From an uncultured bacterium (GTDB taxonomy: Bacteria; Verrucomicrobiota; Kiritimatiellia; CAIKKV01; CAITUY01), in contig CAIVSY010000085.1 in the NCBI GenBank assembly GCA_903908715.1, positions 1 to 45,439 of the forward strand: a stretch of 45,439 nucleotides of DNA. Reading direction: 5' to 3'. A model generated the notes under the pieces. That model searched no databases, had not been told where the DNA came from, and worked only from the letters and a program-made list of their open reading frames with translations. The translations under genes were made by a program, and so were the position numbers. Shown piece by piece: positions 1-9,258 of this stretch (within the stretch, counting starts at the first letter, position 1; the number at the start of each line of letters is the position of its first letter).

Positions 1-490
<490 letters not shown>

Positions 491-624
491 AATTCCTCTG
501 GTGCCAGTTGCCCAGCAACCAGGGTTTGACTTATCCAGACTCATTTTACAATGAGCCAGGCCAGAACATGTGCTTAACAAATCACACCACTTCCGAATCG
601 AAGTGTATTGTGCAGACTATTCAG

Positions 625-637
625 TTATCAAAGAACA
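625..637 (-). promoter_or_regulatory. boxA-like antitermination site in the rRNA leader
   Basis: The minus strand reads TGTTCTTTGATAA, close to the bacterial rRNA boxA core (TGCTCTTTRANAA-like) bound by NusB/NusE. It lies between the promoter and the 16S 5' end, the expected place. Downstream, short hairpins at 540-555 and 507-519 occupy the rest of the leader. Identification rests on motif similarity and position only. Confidence 0.55.
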
Positions 638-670
638 CGACACAAAACAAGCCAACTACCGGTCGCCTTC

Positions 671-694
671 AAAAAAGCCGACCAGCTATCGGCT
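671..694 (-). terminator. Terminator-like hairpin inside the 16S leader
   Basis: On the minus strand AGCCGA (694-689) pairs with TCGGCT (681-676) around a 7-nt loop, and six T residues (676-671) follow directly. This has the form of a short intrinsic terminator. It lies about 45-65 nt downstream of the predicted rRNA start and upstream of the boxA-like site, so rRNA transcripts would have to pass through it. Confidence 0.5.
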
Positions 695-743
695 CGCTCA
701 TGTGTCAAATTTCAGAGACCCAATGTCTCGATTTCTGTAGACA

Positions 744-772
744 CTTATACGTTGATGCCTTCCTGATGTCAA
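744..772 (-). promoter_or_regulatory. Probable rRNA operon promoter
   Basis: On the minus strand there is a perfect -35 TTGACA (772-767), a 17-nt spacer and a -10 TATAAG (749-744). A/T-rich tracts upstream (about 780-815) look like an UP element. It points at the 16S gene, with predicted transcription start near 737 and a leader of roughly 250 nt. The motif quality and spacing are seen directly; its use as the rrn promoter is inferred. Confidence 0.75.
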
Positions 773-860
773 GAAGTCCTCGAAACAATTTTAATCTTTT
801 TTTTATTTTGCGGATTATCGAGATTATCTTCCTTCTTGACTTGCAAACTCAATAATAATT

Positions 861-876
861 AAGTGAGCGCTTACTT
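861..876. promoter_or_regulatory. Palindromic operator, probably for the adjacent TetR-family repressor
   Basis: AAGTGAGCGCTTACTT is a 16-bp inverted repeat broken only by one symmetrical mismatch pair, typical of TetR/AcrR operators. It ends 16 bp before the regulator's start codon. A TTGACT (836-841) with a weak -10-like TTAAGT (859-864, 17-nt spacer) would place the palindrome over the -10 and transcription start. Autoregulation of the efflux operon is the natural inference. Confidence 0.65.
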
Positions 877-892
877 ATTCACAAGGTGACGC

Positions 893-1510
893 ATGCCAAG
901 ACCCGTTTCTATTGATCGCTCACAAATCATCGAAGCAGCACGTACTGTCTTTCTGCGTAATGGTTTTCGCGGAAAAACCACGGAGATCGCCAGGATAGCT
1001 GGCATCTCAGAGGGCTCAATATTCAAGCACTTCAAGACAAAGTCCAATCTTTTTCTCGCCGCAATGGCCAGTGAAACCGGCGAAGAAAACTGGTCGGCAG
1101 AATGGATGAGTTCAGTCGGATCGCATGATTTTCAATCCAGCCTTGAGAACATAGGCAATAAGATTCTTCAAAGGTTACGCATGATTGTTCCCCGGCTGAT
1201 CATGGCCTCCTCAAGCGGTATCACGATACCTAAACAGTATCAGTTCCAAGGCTGTCCCCCTCCTCCAATTCAACACATCGAACTATTGACTCGCTTTTTC
1301 CAAGCAGAAGTTGACATTGGCAGACTTTCAATCTCTAACCCGCAAGTTCACGCGCACGCTTTTATTGGATCCCTGTCTCACTTTGCCTGGTGCGAAGCTA
1401 TGTTTGATTATAAACCTTGCACACCAACTAGTTACGTAAGATCAATCGTCACATCTTTCCTTTCAGCACATTCATCCTGCAAAATAACAAAATCACAGTT
1501 GAGAAAATGA
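893..1510 (+). CDS. TetR/AcrR-family transcriptional regulator
   Basis: A 205-residue protein of normal TetR length. The N-terminal DNA-binding domain is clear: helix 1 around residues 9-24, then a helix-turn-helix at about 28-49 (GKTTEIARIAGISEGSIFKH). The C-terminal ligand-binding half is variable, as usual for the family. ATG 893 follows AAGGTGA at good spacing. The gene overlaps the next one by ATGA (1507-1510), so it is the first gene of a regulator-OMF-MFP-RND operon and probably represses it through the palindrome just upstream. The inducer is unknown; a pump substrate would be the usual guess. Confidence 0.9.
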   Translation: MPRPVSIDRSQIIEAARTVFLRNGFRGKTTEIARIAGISEGSIFKHFKTKSNLFLAAMASETGEENWSAEWMSSVGSHDFQSSLENIGNKILQRLRMIVPRLIMASSSGITIPKQYQFQGCPPPPIQHIELLTRFFQAEVDIGRLSISNPQVHAHAFIGSLSHFAWCEAMFDYKPCTPTSYVRSIVTSFLSAHSSCKITKSQLRK

Positions 1511-3018
1511 AAAAACATCGCATTTCATTTGATTGTCGGCCACAGCTTAAATTCCTTCATTCACTCCTCACGTTCACATGGGTTCTCTGCGTTTGCCATG
1601 GGTTATCTGGATGCATCGCGGCCCAGCCGCCACCATACCTCAATAAACCTTGGTGTCCACCACCAGCAGAGTGTGACACCACTACACCCACTTCTCTCAC
1701 ACCAAGTCGAACCATCCCTGATCGCCCCTTGTCGTTATCGGAACTTCTCGACATTGCCTTATCACAAAGAATCTCAACCCGGAAAGCTTGGCAATTCGCC
1801 AAGGCAGCTTCCGCGAAAGTCAGTTATGCGGAAGGGTATTTCATGCCATCACTTACCGGCGTAGCAGAAGCAGAAAGACGATGGACTTCAGCAGAACCAG
1901 TAAACTTCAGCGCAGATTACCTTCGCATGGCACCCGGCATACAGTTAAGTTACCTGATTCTTAACTTCGGCGGCGGACGCCAGGCTGCCGTGGAACAAGC
2001 CCTGCAAGAGGTGTACTCCGCCAACCACACATACAATCAGGCCATTCAGGATGCTATCCTTGAAGTCGAGTTGGCTTACTACAGCTTATGCGCAACGGTT
2101 TCCGCCATTGATTTTGCCGACTCGACGCTTCAGGAAACGATGGCTGCTCTGGATGCTGCCAAGCTGCGCATGGAGAACGGCACAGGCGCAGAATTGGATG
2201 TGCTACAGGCACAGGCAGCCTATGATCGCGCCCAATATGCGAAAGCAGAAGCCTCTGGACGAAGGAAAATCGCCGAAGGGCTGTTAGCCAAGGTCCTTTC
2301 CCTTCCCGCCAACACCTCTGTAGCCATTGCACAGCCTGCCGGAGAATTTCCGGGGCTACTTGAGATCCGTGATGTTCGCGCACTCATTGAAGATGCACTG
2401 AGCCAGCGCCCCGATATCGCATCCTTGCGATCCGTCTACAAGGCTCGCCTGGCAGCAACCCGCGTCGCGGCAGCAGGCAATAAACCGTCCTTACACCTGA
2501 TAAGCTCCGCCATGCAGAACACATACGAAACCTTCGGAGGCAAGGAATTCCAGGATAATGACTGGAATCTCGGAGCCACCCTTAGCCTGCGCTGGACCAT
2601 TTTTGATGGCTTTCAAACGAAAAACTCATGGCTCACCGCCATGGCGAATGCCGAGGCATCCCGCTTGCAGCTGGAAGAAGCCGAGATCGCCGCAACAGCT
2701 GAAGTATGGAACCGATATCACTCTTATGAGACAGCCCTTGAAAAACACCGCGCAAGCACAGCATTCCTGAAAAGCGCCTCCAAAGCCCATACAATGGCAG
2801 TAGAGGCTTATGAATCCGGACTTCGCAGCATGATTGACCGATTGAACGCCGAGGAACAATTGTCCCTTGCCCGGAAACAATCCGTGGAATCAAGACTTGA
2901 AATCTTTTCTGCGCTCTCCCTCCTATCTCATGCGACCGGCAAGTTGTCCGGCAATCAGAGTCAAACCGGCTCAAGCCCCGTCATAAATCAAGCAAAGAAC
3001 CAAGGAGCACAACCATGA
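1507..3018 (+). CDS. TolC/NodT-family outer-membrane efflux lipoprotein
   Basis: A 503-residue outer-membrane factor that would form the exit duct of the tripartite pump encoded with it. The N-terminus is a long lipoprotein signal with lipobox LSGC (Cys ~36). Two repeated coiled-coil/barrel halves of the OEP family follow, with typical stretches such as ALSQRPDIASLRS in the middle and a helical repeat rich in Ala/Glu/Leu. The start overlaps the tetR stop (ATGA), and its own stop overlaps the next start (ATGA at 3015-3018), so translational coupling is likely. The C-terminal ~25 residues are low-complexity Ser/Gln/Asn. The substrate cannot be read from the sequence. Confidence 0.9.
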   Translation: MKKHRISFDCRPQLKFLHSLLTFTWVLCVCHGLSGCIAAQPPPYLNKPWCPPPAECDTTTPTSLTPSRTIPDRPLSLSELLDIALSQRISTRKAWQFAKAASAKVSYAEGYFMPSLTGVAEAERRWTSAEPVNFSADYLRMAPGIQLSYLILNFGGGRQAAVEQALQEVYSANHTYNQAIQDAILEVELAYYSLCATVSAIDFADSTLQETMAALDAAKLRMENGTGAELDVLQAQAAYDRAQYAKAEASGRRKIAEGLLAKVLSLPANTSVAIAQPAGEFPGLLEIRDVRALIEDALSQRPDIASLRSVYKARLAATRVAAAGNKPSLHLISSAMQNTYETFGGKEFQDNDWNLGATLSLRWTIFDGFQTKNSWLTAMANAEASRLQLEEAEIAATAEVWNRYHSYETALEKHRASTAFLKSASKAHTMAVEAYESGLRSMIDRLNAEEQLSLARKQSVESRLEIFSALSLLSHATGKLSGNQSQTGSSPVINQAKNQGAQP

Positions 3019-4148
3019 AGACATATGCCCGCGCATCCGCCATTCTCTCTTCTGCATTGCTCATTACCCTCACAGCCTCTTCTTGCAACAAGCGAAACAG
3101 CATGTCCCCCAACCCATCGCCAGCCAGCGTCCGATCAGAGATGGCCACACAGGCGGACGTGCCAATCACCCTGACCACATTTGGCAACACAGGAAACAGG
3201 AGCAGCGTGAATATCATACCACAAGTTTCCGGTATACTCCGGAAATGCCTGATAAGCGACGGCGCAGTGGTCACGAATGGGCAACCGCTTTTTGAGATCG
3301 ACCCAAGTGACTATCAGACCCGCCTCCATCAGGCTGAAGGAGCCTTGGCCGCCAGCAAAGCATCCCTTTGCCTCGACCGCATGACGATGGAAAGAAACAA
3401 AGTCCTCCGGGACAAGAAGCTCATTTCAGAGGAATTGTACGACACGCTCGCAGCGAAAGTCGAAGCAGGGGAAGCACGCATAAGAATAGACGAAGCCGCG
3501 CTCGAGCTTGCGCGGCTAAACGTCTCCCGCTGCACACTTTCCTCTCCCCTTGATGGCATCTGCTCCAAGCGCCTGATCGATGAAGGAAACTTGGTTGCGG
3601 CAGGCCTATCCGTTCTTCTCAATATCCGAAGCTACGATCCGCTCGAAGTTGAATTCTCAATTCCGGAGCAACATTTGAAGGCTCTGCGTGCCGCCATGAG
3701 TTCGGGAAGTATCGACATTTCAATCATCCCTCGCGGCGACACTCAAAGTTACAACGGGAAACTCACCTTCATAGATAATGCCGTCAACACCAAGAACGGC
3801 ACCATTTTGCTTCGCGGTTCCGTGCCGAACCCCTCCCGCACTCTGTGGGCACAGCAATTCGCTGATGTTCACATCACACTTGGACTCCTCCGCAATGCCG
3901 TTATGGTCCCTGAAGGCGCAGTACAGTTCGGCAAGCAAGGCGCATTTCTCTTTGTCGTCACCCCTGAAGGCAAGGCGGATCGCCGTCTCGTAAAGACCGG
4001 CCTCCGGCATGAAAACAAAATCCAGATTGTGGAGGGTTTGTCCGCCGGCGAAAAAGTCATAACCCTGGGCCAGCTGACGCTGTTCCCGGGGGCTGCCGTG
4101 AATGACTCCTCCACGCAACAGGCGCAAGCTTCAAGAAGCATTCAGTAA
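3015..4148 (+). CDS. RND efflux periplasmic adaptor (membrane-fusion protein)
   Basis: A 377-residue HlyD/AcrA-type adaptor linking the inner-membrane pump to the outer-membrane duct. The lipobox is ASSC (Cys 24). The lipoyl/barrel-sandwich halves are recognisable (SGILRKCLISDGAVVTNG near 75-92 and SPLDGICSKRLIDEGNLV near 178-195) on either side of a helical hairpin of about 75 residues. Beta-barrel and membrane-proximal domains follow, including the usual VPEGAVQFG and GLSAGEKVITLGQ stretches. It is coupled to the preceding gene by ATGA overlap. A 51-bp gap separates it from the pump gene. Confidence 0.92.
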   Translation: MKTYARASAILSSALLITLTASSCNKRNSMSPNPSPASVRSEMATQADVPITLTTFGNTGNRSSVNIIPQVSGILRKCLISDGAVVTNGQPLFEIDPSDYQTRLHQAEGALAASKASLCLDRMTMERNKVLRDKKLISEELYDTLAAKVEAGEARIRIDEAALELARLNVSRCTLSSPLDGICSKRLIDEGNLVAAGLSVLLNIRSYDPLEVEFSIPEQHLKALRAAMSSGSIDISIIPRGDTQSYNGKLTFIDNAVNTKNGTILLRGSVPNPSRTLWAQQFADVHITLGLLRNAVMVPEGAVQFGKQGAFLFVVTPEGKADRRLVKTGLRHENKIQIVEGLSAGEKVITLGQLTLFPGAAVNDSSTQQAQASRSIQ

Positions 4149-4199
4149 GCGGACAAGCCGGGAATTTCATCCAATGGACATCTATTAAGGGAGAGAGCC

Positions 4200-7100
4200 G
4201 TGAGCTTTTCAGAAATTTTCATCCGTCGTCCGGTGGCAACAACCCTTTTGACGGTCGTAATGGTCGTGTTTGGTGTCTGGGCCTACTTCCAACTGCCAGT
4301 CAATAGTCTTCCCACTGTGGACTATCCCGTCATCCAAGTCTCAGTCTCTTATCCTGGAGCCAGCCCCGCCACCATGGCATCCTCTGTCGCATTGCCTCTG
4401 GAAAACGAATTCACCCAGATCGGCGGACTACAATCCATGGTCTCTGACAACAAGCAAGGGACTAGCGTTATTAACCTGACATTCGACTTGAACCGAGATG
4501 TTGACCTCGTTGCGCCGGATGTCCAGGCCGCTATTACACGCGCCACCAGGAACCTGCCTCAGGATCTGCCCAATCCGCCAACTTACAAGAAGTTCAACCC
4601 TTCTGAGGCTCCCATCTTTTACCTGGTCATGCATTCCGAAACCCTTTCACATGCAGACCTTTACGATTACGCAAGCCATTTTGTTTCCCGCAGGCTCAGC
4701 ATGACAGAAGGCGTATCCTATGTCCAAGCCTTCGGCGCCAAGAGAGCCATTCGTATCCAGTTCGACCCCAGCCGCTTGACAGCCCTGCAAATCGGGATCG
4801 ATGAGATTGCCCAGGCCTTGCGCACGGCAACAGTGAATATCCCCGGCGGAAGCCTTAACGGCGCGATGCGGACGTTTATGATTGAGCCTCAGGGGCAACT
4901 CCGCACCGCGGAAGAGTATGCCGATGTTATCATTGCCACCCGCGAAAACGCCTCGATCCGACTGCGCGATGTCGCCACTTGCGTCGACAGCATAGCGAAT
5001 GATTTAGTCAACATCCTCTACTGCAAGCCAGGTATGGAGCCCAGGGGAAAGTGTGTTGTCATGGCCATTTCCCGCGTCACAGGGGCAAATACAGCCGCAG
5101 TGGCCGATCGAATCAGCGCCACGTTGAACCAGGTCAGGAAGGAACTTCCCGCAGCCGTTTCACTTGAAACCATGTTTAATGGCGCTGGCCCGATTCGCGA
5201 ATCATTGCACGATGTGCAAATTACGGTCGCCATTGCTCTTGTGCTTGTCGTTCTAACCATCTTTCTTTTTCTGGGCAGAATTCGCGAAACCATCATCCCC
5301 TCAATTATCCTGCCCATATCCCTTGTCGGGACCCTGCTTTGCATGCTTCCTTCCGGATTCAACCTGGACATGCTTTCTCTCATGGGTATCGTCTTGGCTG
5401 TTGGTTTTCTGGTGGATGATGCCATCGTGGTCCTGGAAAATACTGTGCGACATCTGGATTCGGGAATGAAGCCTGTCCCCGCCGCCATCCGAAGCATGAA
5501 GGAAATCTCATTTACTGTGATCTCCACAAGTATTGCACTCATCATCGTATTCCTGCCCCTGGTTTTCATGCGTGGCGCCGTGGGGCGCAATTTGCGTGAG
5601 TTTGCCCTGACAGTTATCTATGCAATCCTGGTTTCGACGATTCTTGCACTTACCCTTTCCCCTATGATGTGCGCCCGCATTTTGCGCCACAATGCGCAAC
5701 CTAATCTCCTCCAGCGCGGCATAACCGCCACAATCCAGGCCATGATTAATGCCTATGGACATGCGCTTCGCTGGCAATTGCGCCACAAGTGGATCGCCTT
5801 GCTTGCCTGGATGGCTTGCATCGCCGGCTCAGCGGTTCTCTATTTTCTCCTGCCAAAATCCTTCTTGCCGCCCGGCGACAGCAGTTTCATCCGCGGTGCA
5901 TTGATCATGCCGCAGGGCGCTTCCTCTGAGCAAATGCAGGCATTCCAAACCAAAGTCGTTGCCATTTTATCCCATGATCCTGCCGTGCATGCGGTCGGCA
6001 GTGTCACGGGCTTTCAGCCGGGCGCCGATCAAAGTCTGGGATACATATTCATCCGGCTCCGACCGCCTTCCGAAAGGCCCCCGATCGAGCAACTGACCCG
6101 CCAGTTCATGCAGAAACTCGCAACCCTGCCTGATGGCGTTTGCTCACTGCGGGCTGTACCGGTCTTGAAAATCAGCGCTGGTGCGGACACCACCGCCGCA
6201 GGCAGTGAATATGCATTCATGTTAACGGGGTTGAACAGGGATGCAGTCTATAACTCAGCCCTGCGCATTGAACAGGCAATGCGCCAAATCCCACAATTGA
6301 ACAAGTTCACAGTCCAGAATAGCGTAAAAATGAACATGCCGGTTCTCAGTGTTACGCTGGACCGGGATCGTGCCTCATCCATGGGGGTTACGGCGCAATC
6401 CGTTGAACAAGCCCTCGCTCTTTCCTTTGCTGGAGGTTTCGTTACTCAGTTCACAACGGATCAGGACCAATATCAGGTAATACCTGAAATCGCTAAATCG
6501 GCCCAGCGCTTGCCCGATCACCTGAGTTCATTGTATGTCCGATCGTCTTATGGATCGCTTGTCCCGCTGCGGTCAGTTGTGAAGTGGACCGAACAGACCG
6601 GCCCCCAGAATATTCCTCACGCATCCCAGCAGGAATCCGCCACCCTGTCGTTCAGCGCCTGGCCCGGCATTCCCCTTGGCATCGTCATCAGGGAGATTGA
6701 GGCTAAAATTGCCGGTCTCATCCCGCAAGGTGTTAAAGGCGAGTTTGTCGGGGATGCCATGGAATTCAAGCGATCCATCGCCAGTCTAACCGCTTTATTA
6801 CTGATAGCGGTTTTCCTTAAGTACATTGTGCTCGGGATCCTGTATGAGAGCTACATTCATCCGTTCACCATCTTAACCACATTACCTGTCGCTGTCGTAG
6901 GCGGGTTCTTATCTCTTTTTGCTTTTCGCGCAGAACTGTCGCTGTATGCCTATATTGGGGTTTTTGTTCTTCTGGGTCTTATCACCAAGAACGGAATCCT
7001 GATGGTTGATTTTGCCATCCAAAGAAAAGGCGAGGGCATGAGCAGTCAAGACGCAATCGTGGATGCCTGTATGGTTCGTTTTCGACCCATCCTGATGACC

Positions 7101-7301
7101 GGCATGTGCGCGATTCTTGGCGCTCTCCCAATTGCGCTCGGCTATGGTGCGGACGCATCGAGTCGCATCCCGCTTGGGCTTGTCATCGTCGGAGGCATGA
7201 TCTTCGCGCAGATCATTACACTCTTCATAACCCCCTCCATCTATCTCTATATGGAAACCATCCAGTCTCGGTTCCGACGGAATCAACGAGACGATGAATA
7301 A
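4200..7301 (+). CDS. RND-family (HAE1) inner-membrane efflux pump
   Basis: A 1033-residue proton-driven pump, full length for AcrB/MdtB-like proteins. The start is GTG 4200, preceded by AGGGAGAG. TM1 begins at once (FIRRPVATTLLTVVMVVFGVW). The proton-relay residues are present: paired aspartates D406-D407 in GFLVDDAIVVLEN (TM4) and K930 in GLITKNGILMVDFA (TM10). Both large periplasmic loops are present. With the TolC-like and MFP genes it forms a complete tripartite pump. MdtB/C-like multidrug transporters are the closest in style, but the substrate is not predictable. Gap to the next gene is about 105 bp. Confidence 0.95.
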   Translation: MSFSEIFIRRPVATTLLTVVMVVFGVWAYFQLPVNSLPTVDYPVIQVSVSYPGASPATMASSVALPLENEFTQIGGLQSMVSDNKQGTSVINLTFDLNRDVDLVAPDVQAAITRATRNLPQDLPNPPTYKKFNPSEAPIFYLVMHSETLSHADLYDYASHFVSRRLSMTEGVSYVQAFGAKRAIRIQFDPSRLTALQIGIDEIAQALRTATVNIPGGSLNGAMRTFMIEPQGQLRTAEEYADVIIATRENASIRLRDVATCVDSIANDLVNILYCKPGMEPRGKCVVMAISRVTGANTAAVADRISATLNQVRKELPAAVSLETMFNGAGPIRESLHDVQITVAIALVLVVLTIFLFLGRIRETIIPSIILPISLVGTLLCMLPSGFNLDMLSLMGIVLAVGFLVDDAIVVLENTVRHLDSGMKPVPAAIRSMKEISFTVISTSIALIIVFLPLVFMRGAVGRNLREFALTVIYAILVSTILALTLSPMMCARILRHNAQPNLLQRGITATIQAMINAYGHALRWQLRHKWIALLAWMACIAGSAVLYFLLPKSFLPPGDSSFIRGALIMPQGASSEQMQAFQTKVVAILSHDPAVHAVGSVTGFQPGADQSLGYIFIRLRPPSERPPIEQLTRQFMQKLATLPDGVCSLRAVPVLKISAGADTTAAGSEYAFMLTGLNRDAVYNSALRIEQAMRQIPQLNKFTVQNSVKMNMPVLSVTLDRDRASSMGVTAQSVEQALALSFAGGFVTQFTTDQDQYQVIPEIAKSAQRLPDHLSSLYVRSSYGSLVPLRSVVKWTEQTGPQNIPHASQQESATLSFSAWPGIPLGIVIREIEAKIAGLIPQGVKGEFVGDAMEFKRSIASLTALLLIAVFLKYIVLGILYESYIHPFTILTTLPVAVVGGFLSLFAFRAELSLYAYIGVFVLLGLITKNGILMVDFAIQRKGEGMSSQDAIVDACMVRFRPILMTGMCAILGALPIALGYGADASSRIPLGLVIVGGMIFAQIITLFITPSIYLYMETIQSRFRRNQRDDE

Positions 7302-7406
7302 TCCTTCTCGAGCCGCCTCTGATCTTGGCAGGCTGGAAATCCCTGGAGACCGATCGATTTGAGTTCAGGATTGGCTTTCAGCCCTTGCTCGACAATAATC
7401 ATTCAC

Positions 7407-8300
7407 ATGAAGCGCATTCCATCACCCTGGATATTGGTCATGGCGGCAGTGGATATTCTTCTGACCACAGGATGCGAAAAGCGTCCCGCCAGCCCATCTG
7501 GTTCGGGCGAACCGCAAAGCTGTACCCGCGTGGTTTCTGTTGCGCCGAGTATTACCGAAATCATCTGCGCACTCGGCGCAACCAATCAGCTGGTCGGCCG
7601 ATCAACTGCCTGCGACTACCCGGAATCAATCACTGGACGGATACCCGTGATTGGCGAATTTGGAATCCCCTCGATGGAAAGAGTTCTGCATCTGAAGCCC
7701 AACATGCTTTTCTTTACTGACTTGGCCGACAAGGGCATTCCCGAACGACTGCGCGAGGCCGGCGTTACTCCCGTCCACATCCAATGCGCCCATGTGGATG
7801 ACGTTCCGGCAGCCATCCGGAGCGTGGGGCGAAGACTTGGACGCATTGAGACGGCTGAAAAGCTTGCCAGTTCCATCGAATCCCGGATCGCCGGATATCG
7901 TGCTCGCAATACACCACGTTCACACCGCCCCCGCGTCCTGGTTTTGATCTGGAGCGACCCTTTGACAGCCGTTGGCAGGAACAGTTTTCTCAATGAACTG
8001 GTCACCCTTGCGGGAGCCGTCAATGTCGCCGAGGACGTAGACCGGGACTATTTTACCGTCTCTTCCGAGTGGGTGGTAACACAGAATCCCGATGCTATAT
8101 TCTGCTTCTTTATGTCCAATGGGATGACGGAACGCAGCACGCTGGAGAGCCGTCCGGGATGGAATGGAGTGTCCGCTGTAAAAACGGGTCGTATATATGA
8201 TCACATGGACAATAATTTGATCTTGCGGCCGGGTCCACGCATGATACAGGGTATTGAGGTTATTGCCGCTCGGTTGCAGCAGGCACATGAAAAACCGTAA
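7407..8300 (+). CDS. btuF: Corrinoid-type ABC substrate-binding lipoprotein (BtuF-like)
   Basis: A 297-residue class III binding protein. ATG 7407 is preferred over an upstream in-frame TTG (7359) because it starts directly with a lipoprotein signal ending LTTGC (Cys 23). The stretch RVVSVAPSITEIICALGATNQLVGRSTACDYP matches the BtuF/TroA-like N-terminal lobe; the CDYP element is common in cobalamin-binding members. It overlaps the permease gene by 14 bp. No cobalamin riboswitch elements were seen upstream, so B12 as ligand rests on family resemblance. A siderophore or other metal chelate remains possible. Confidence 0.8.
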   Translation: MKRIPSPWILVMAAVDILLTTGCEKRPASPSGSGEPQSCTRVVSVAPSITEIICALGATNQLVGRSTACDYPESITGRIPVIGEFGIPSMERVLHLKPNMLFFTDLADKGIPERLREAGVTPVHIQCAHVDDVPAAIRSVGRRLGRIETAEKLASSIESRIAGYRARNTPRSHRPRVLVLIWSDPLTAVGRNSFLNELVTLAGAVNVAEDVDRDYFTVSSEWVVTQNPDAIFCFFMSNGMTERSTLESRPGWNGVSAVKTGRIYDHMDNNLILRPGPRMIQGIEVIAARLQQAHEKP

Positions 8301-9258
8301 TCTTATCTTTGTATGCATTCTGATCGGCTGCCCGGCTGTGATTGCCTTTTGCATCATGATGGGCCCCGCCGGATTCGGCTTCCCCAACCCGGCAACACAG
8401 CGTGAGATTCTTTTCCTGCGGATTTCCCGCGTACTCGCTGGGCTTGTCGTCGGCGCGGCTCTCTCCACATCTGGCGTAGCCTTGCAGGCCATCTTGCGGA
8501 ACCCGCTGGCAGAGCCCTATGTCCTTGGCGTCAGCAGCGGCGCCGGTTTGGGCGCTGCGATGGCCATACTGGCAGGTTTCCGGACATTCGGGGCGCTCTC
8601 ACTTCCTGTGAGCGCATTCATCCTTGCGATGGCAACACTTATCGTTGTGTACGCGCTTTCATCCGGAACTGGCATCTCTTCATCCCTGTACGGCCTGATA
8701 CTGAGTGGTGTTATTGTAAGTTCGGTCTGCTCCAGTTTCCTCATGTTCCTTGTTTCCGTAGCTCCCGCCGAAGGAATGCACAGCATCCTCTGGTGGATGC
8801 TGGGCAACCTGGATGTTTCCTCGCATGCTCTTCTCGCAATCACTGCAACCATCGTCCTGACCGGATGTTTTGGGATATGGCTCCTGTCCCCTGAGCTTAA
8901 CGCGATAACTCTCGGACATGACATGGCCCACTTCATTGGTATACGTGTTCGTATGGCCATTGTGATCGGCCTGCTTTTGGCTACACTCATTACAGCCGCA
9001 GTTGTCGCGATGTCGGGATTGATTGGCTTTGTCGGACTGATCATCCCTCACGTCATGAGGTCCCTTGTCGGACCGGACCATCGCCGCCTAATCCCTGCCG
9101 TCGCATTGGGAGGCGGCGCATTCCTGGCCCTTTGCGATTCCCTGGCTCGCACAGTAATGTCGGCGGAGCTGCCCGTTGGCGTGATTACAGCAATGGTAGG
9201 CGGGCCATTTTTCCTCATCTTGCTGAAAAGACGGCAGAAGAAGCCGTGGTGCACATGA
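8287..9258 (+). CDS. btuC: FecCD/BtuC-family ABC transporter permease
   Basis: A 323-residue, roughly 10-TM importer permease. The start is ATG 8287, inside the end of btuF. Hallmarks are RVLAGLVVGAALSTSGVALQAILRNPLAEPYVLGVSSGAGLG near the N-terminus and GLIGFVGLIIPHVMRSLVGPDHRRLIP, the ATPase-coupling loop, near residue 245. Its stop overlaps the ATPase start (ATGA at 9255-9258). It moves the substrate delivered by the BtuF-like lipoprotein across the inner membrane. Corrinoid specificity is inferred from the cluster only. Confidence 0.88.
   Translation: MKNRNLIFVCILIGCPAVIAFCIMMGPAGFGFPNPATQREILFLRISRVLAGLVVGAALSTSGVALQAILRNPLAEPYVLGVSSGAGLGAAMAILAGFRTFGALSLPVSAFILAMATLIVVYALSSGTGISSSLYGLILSGVIVSSVCSSFLMFLVSVAPAEGMHSILWWMLGNLDVSSHALLAITATIVLTGCFGIWLLSPELNAITLGHDMAHFIGIRVRMAIVIGLLLATLITAAVVAMSGLIGFVGLIIPHVMRSLVGPDHRRLIPAVALGGGAFLALCDSLARTVMSAELPVGVITAMVGGPFFLILLKRRQKKPWCT

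Noticed and set aside
508..855. 115-codon open frame between the 16S gene and tetR
   Set aside because: It lies across the rRNA leader and promoter region, lacks a start signal and has no coding character.
7302..7406. Possible cobalamin riboswitch before the btuF-like gene
   Set aside because: The ~105 bp gap is too short and lacks the conserved B12-box core.
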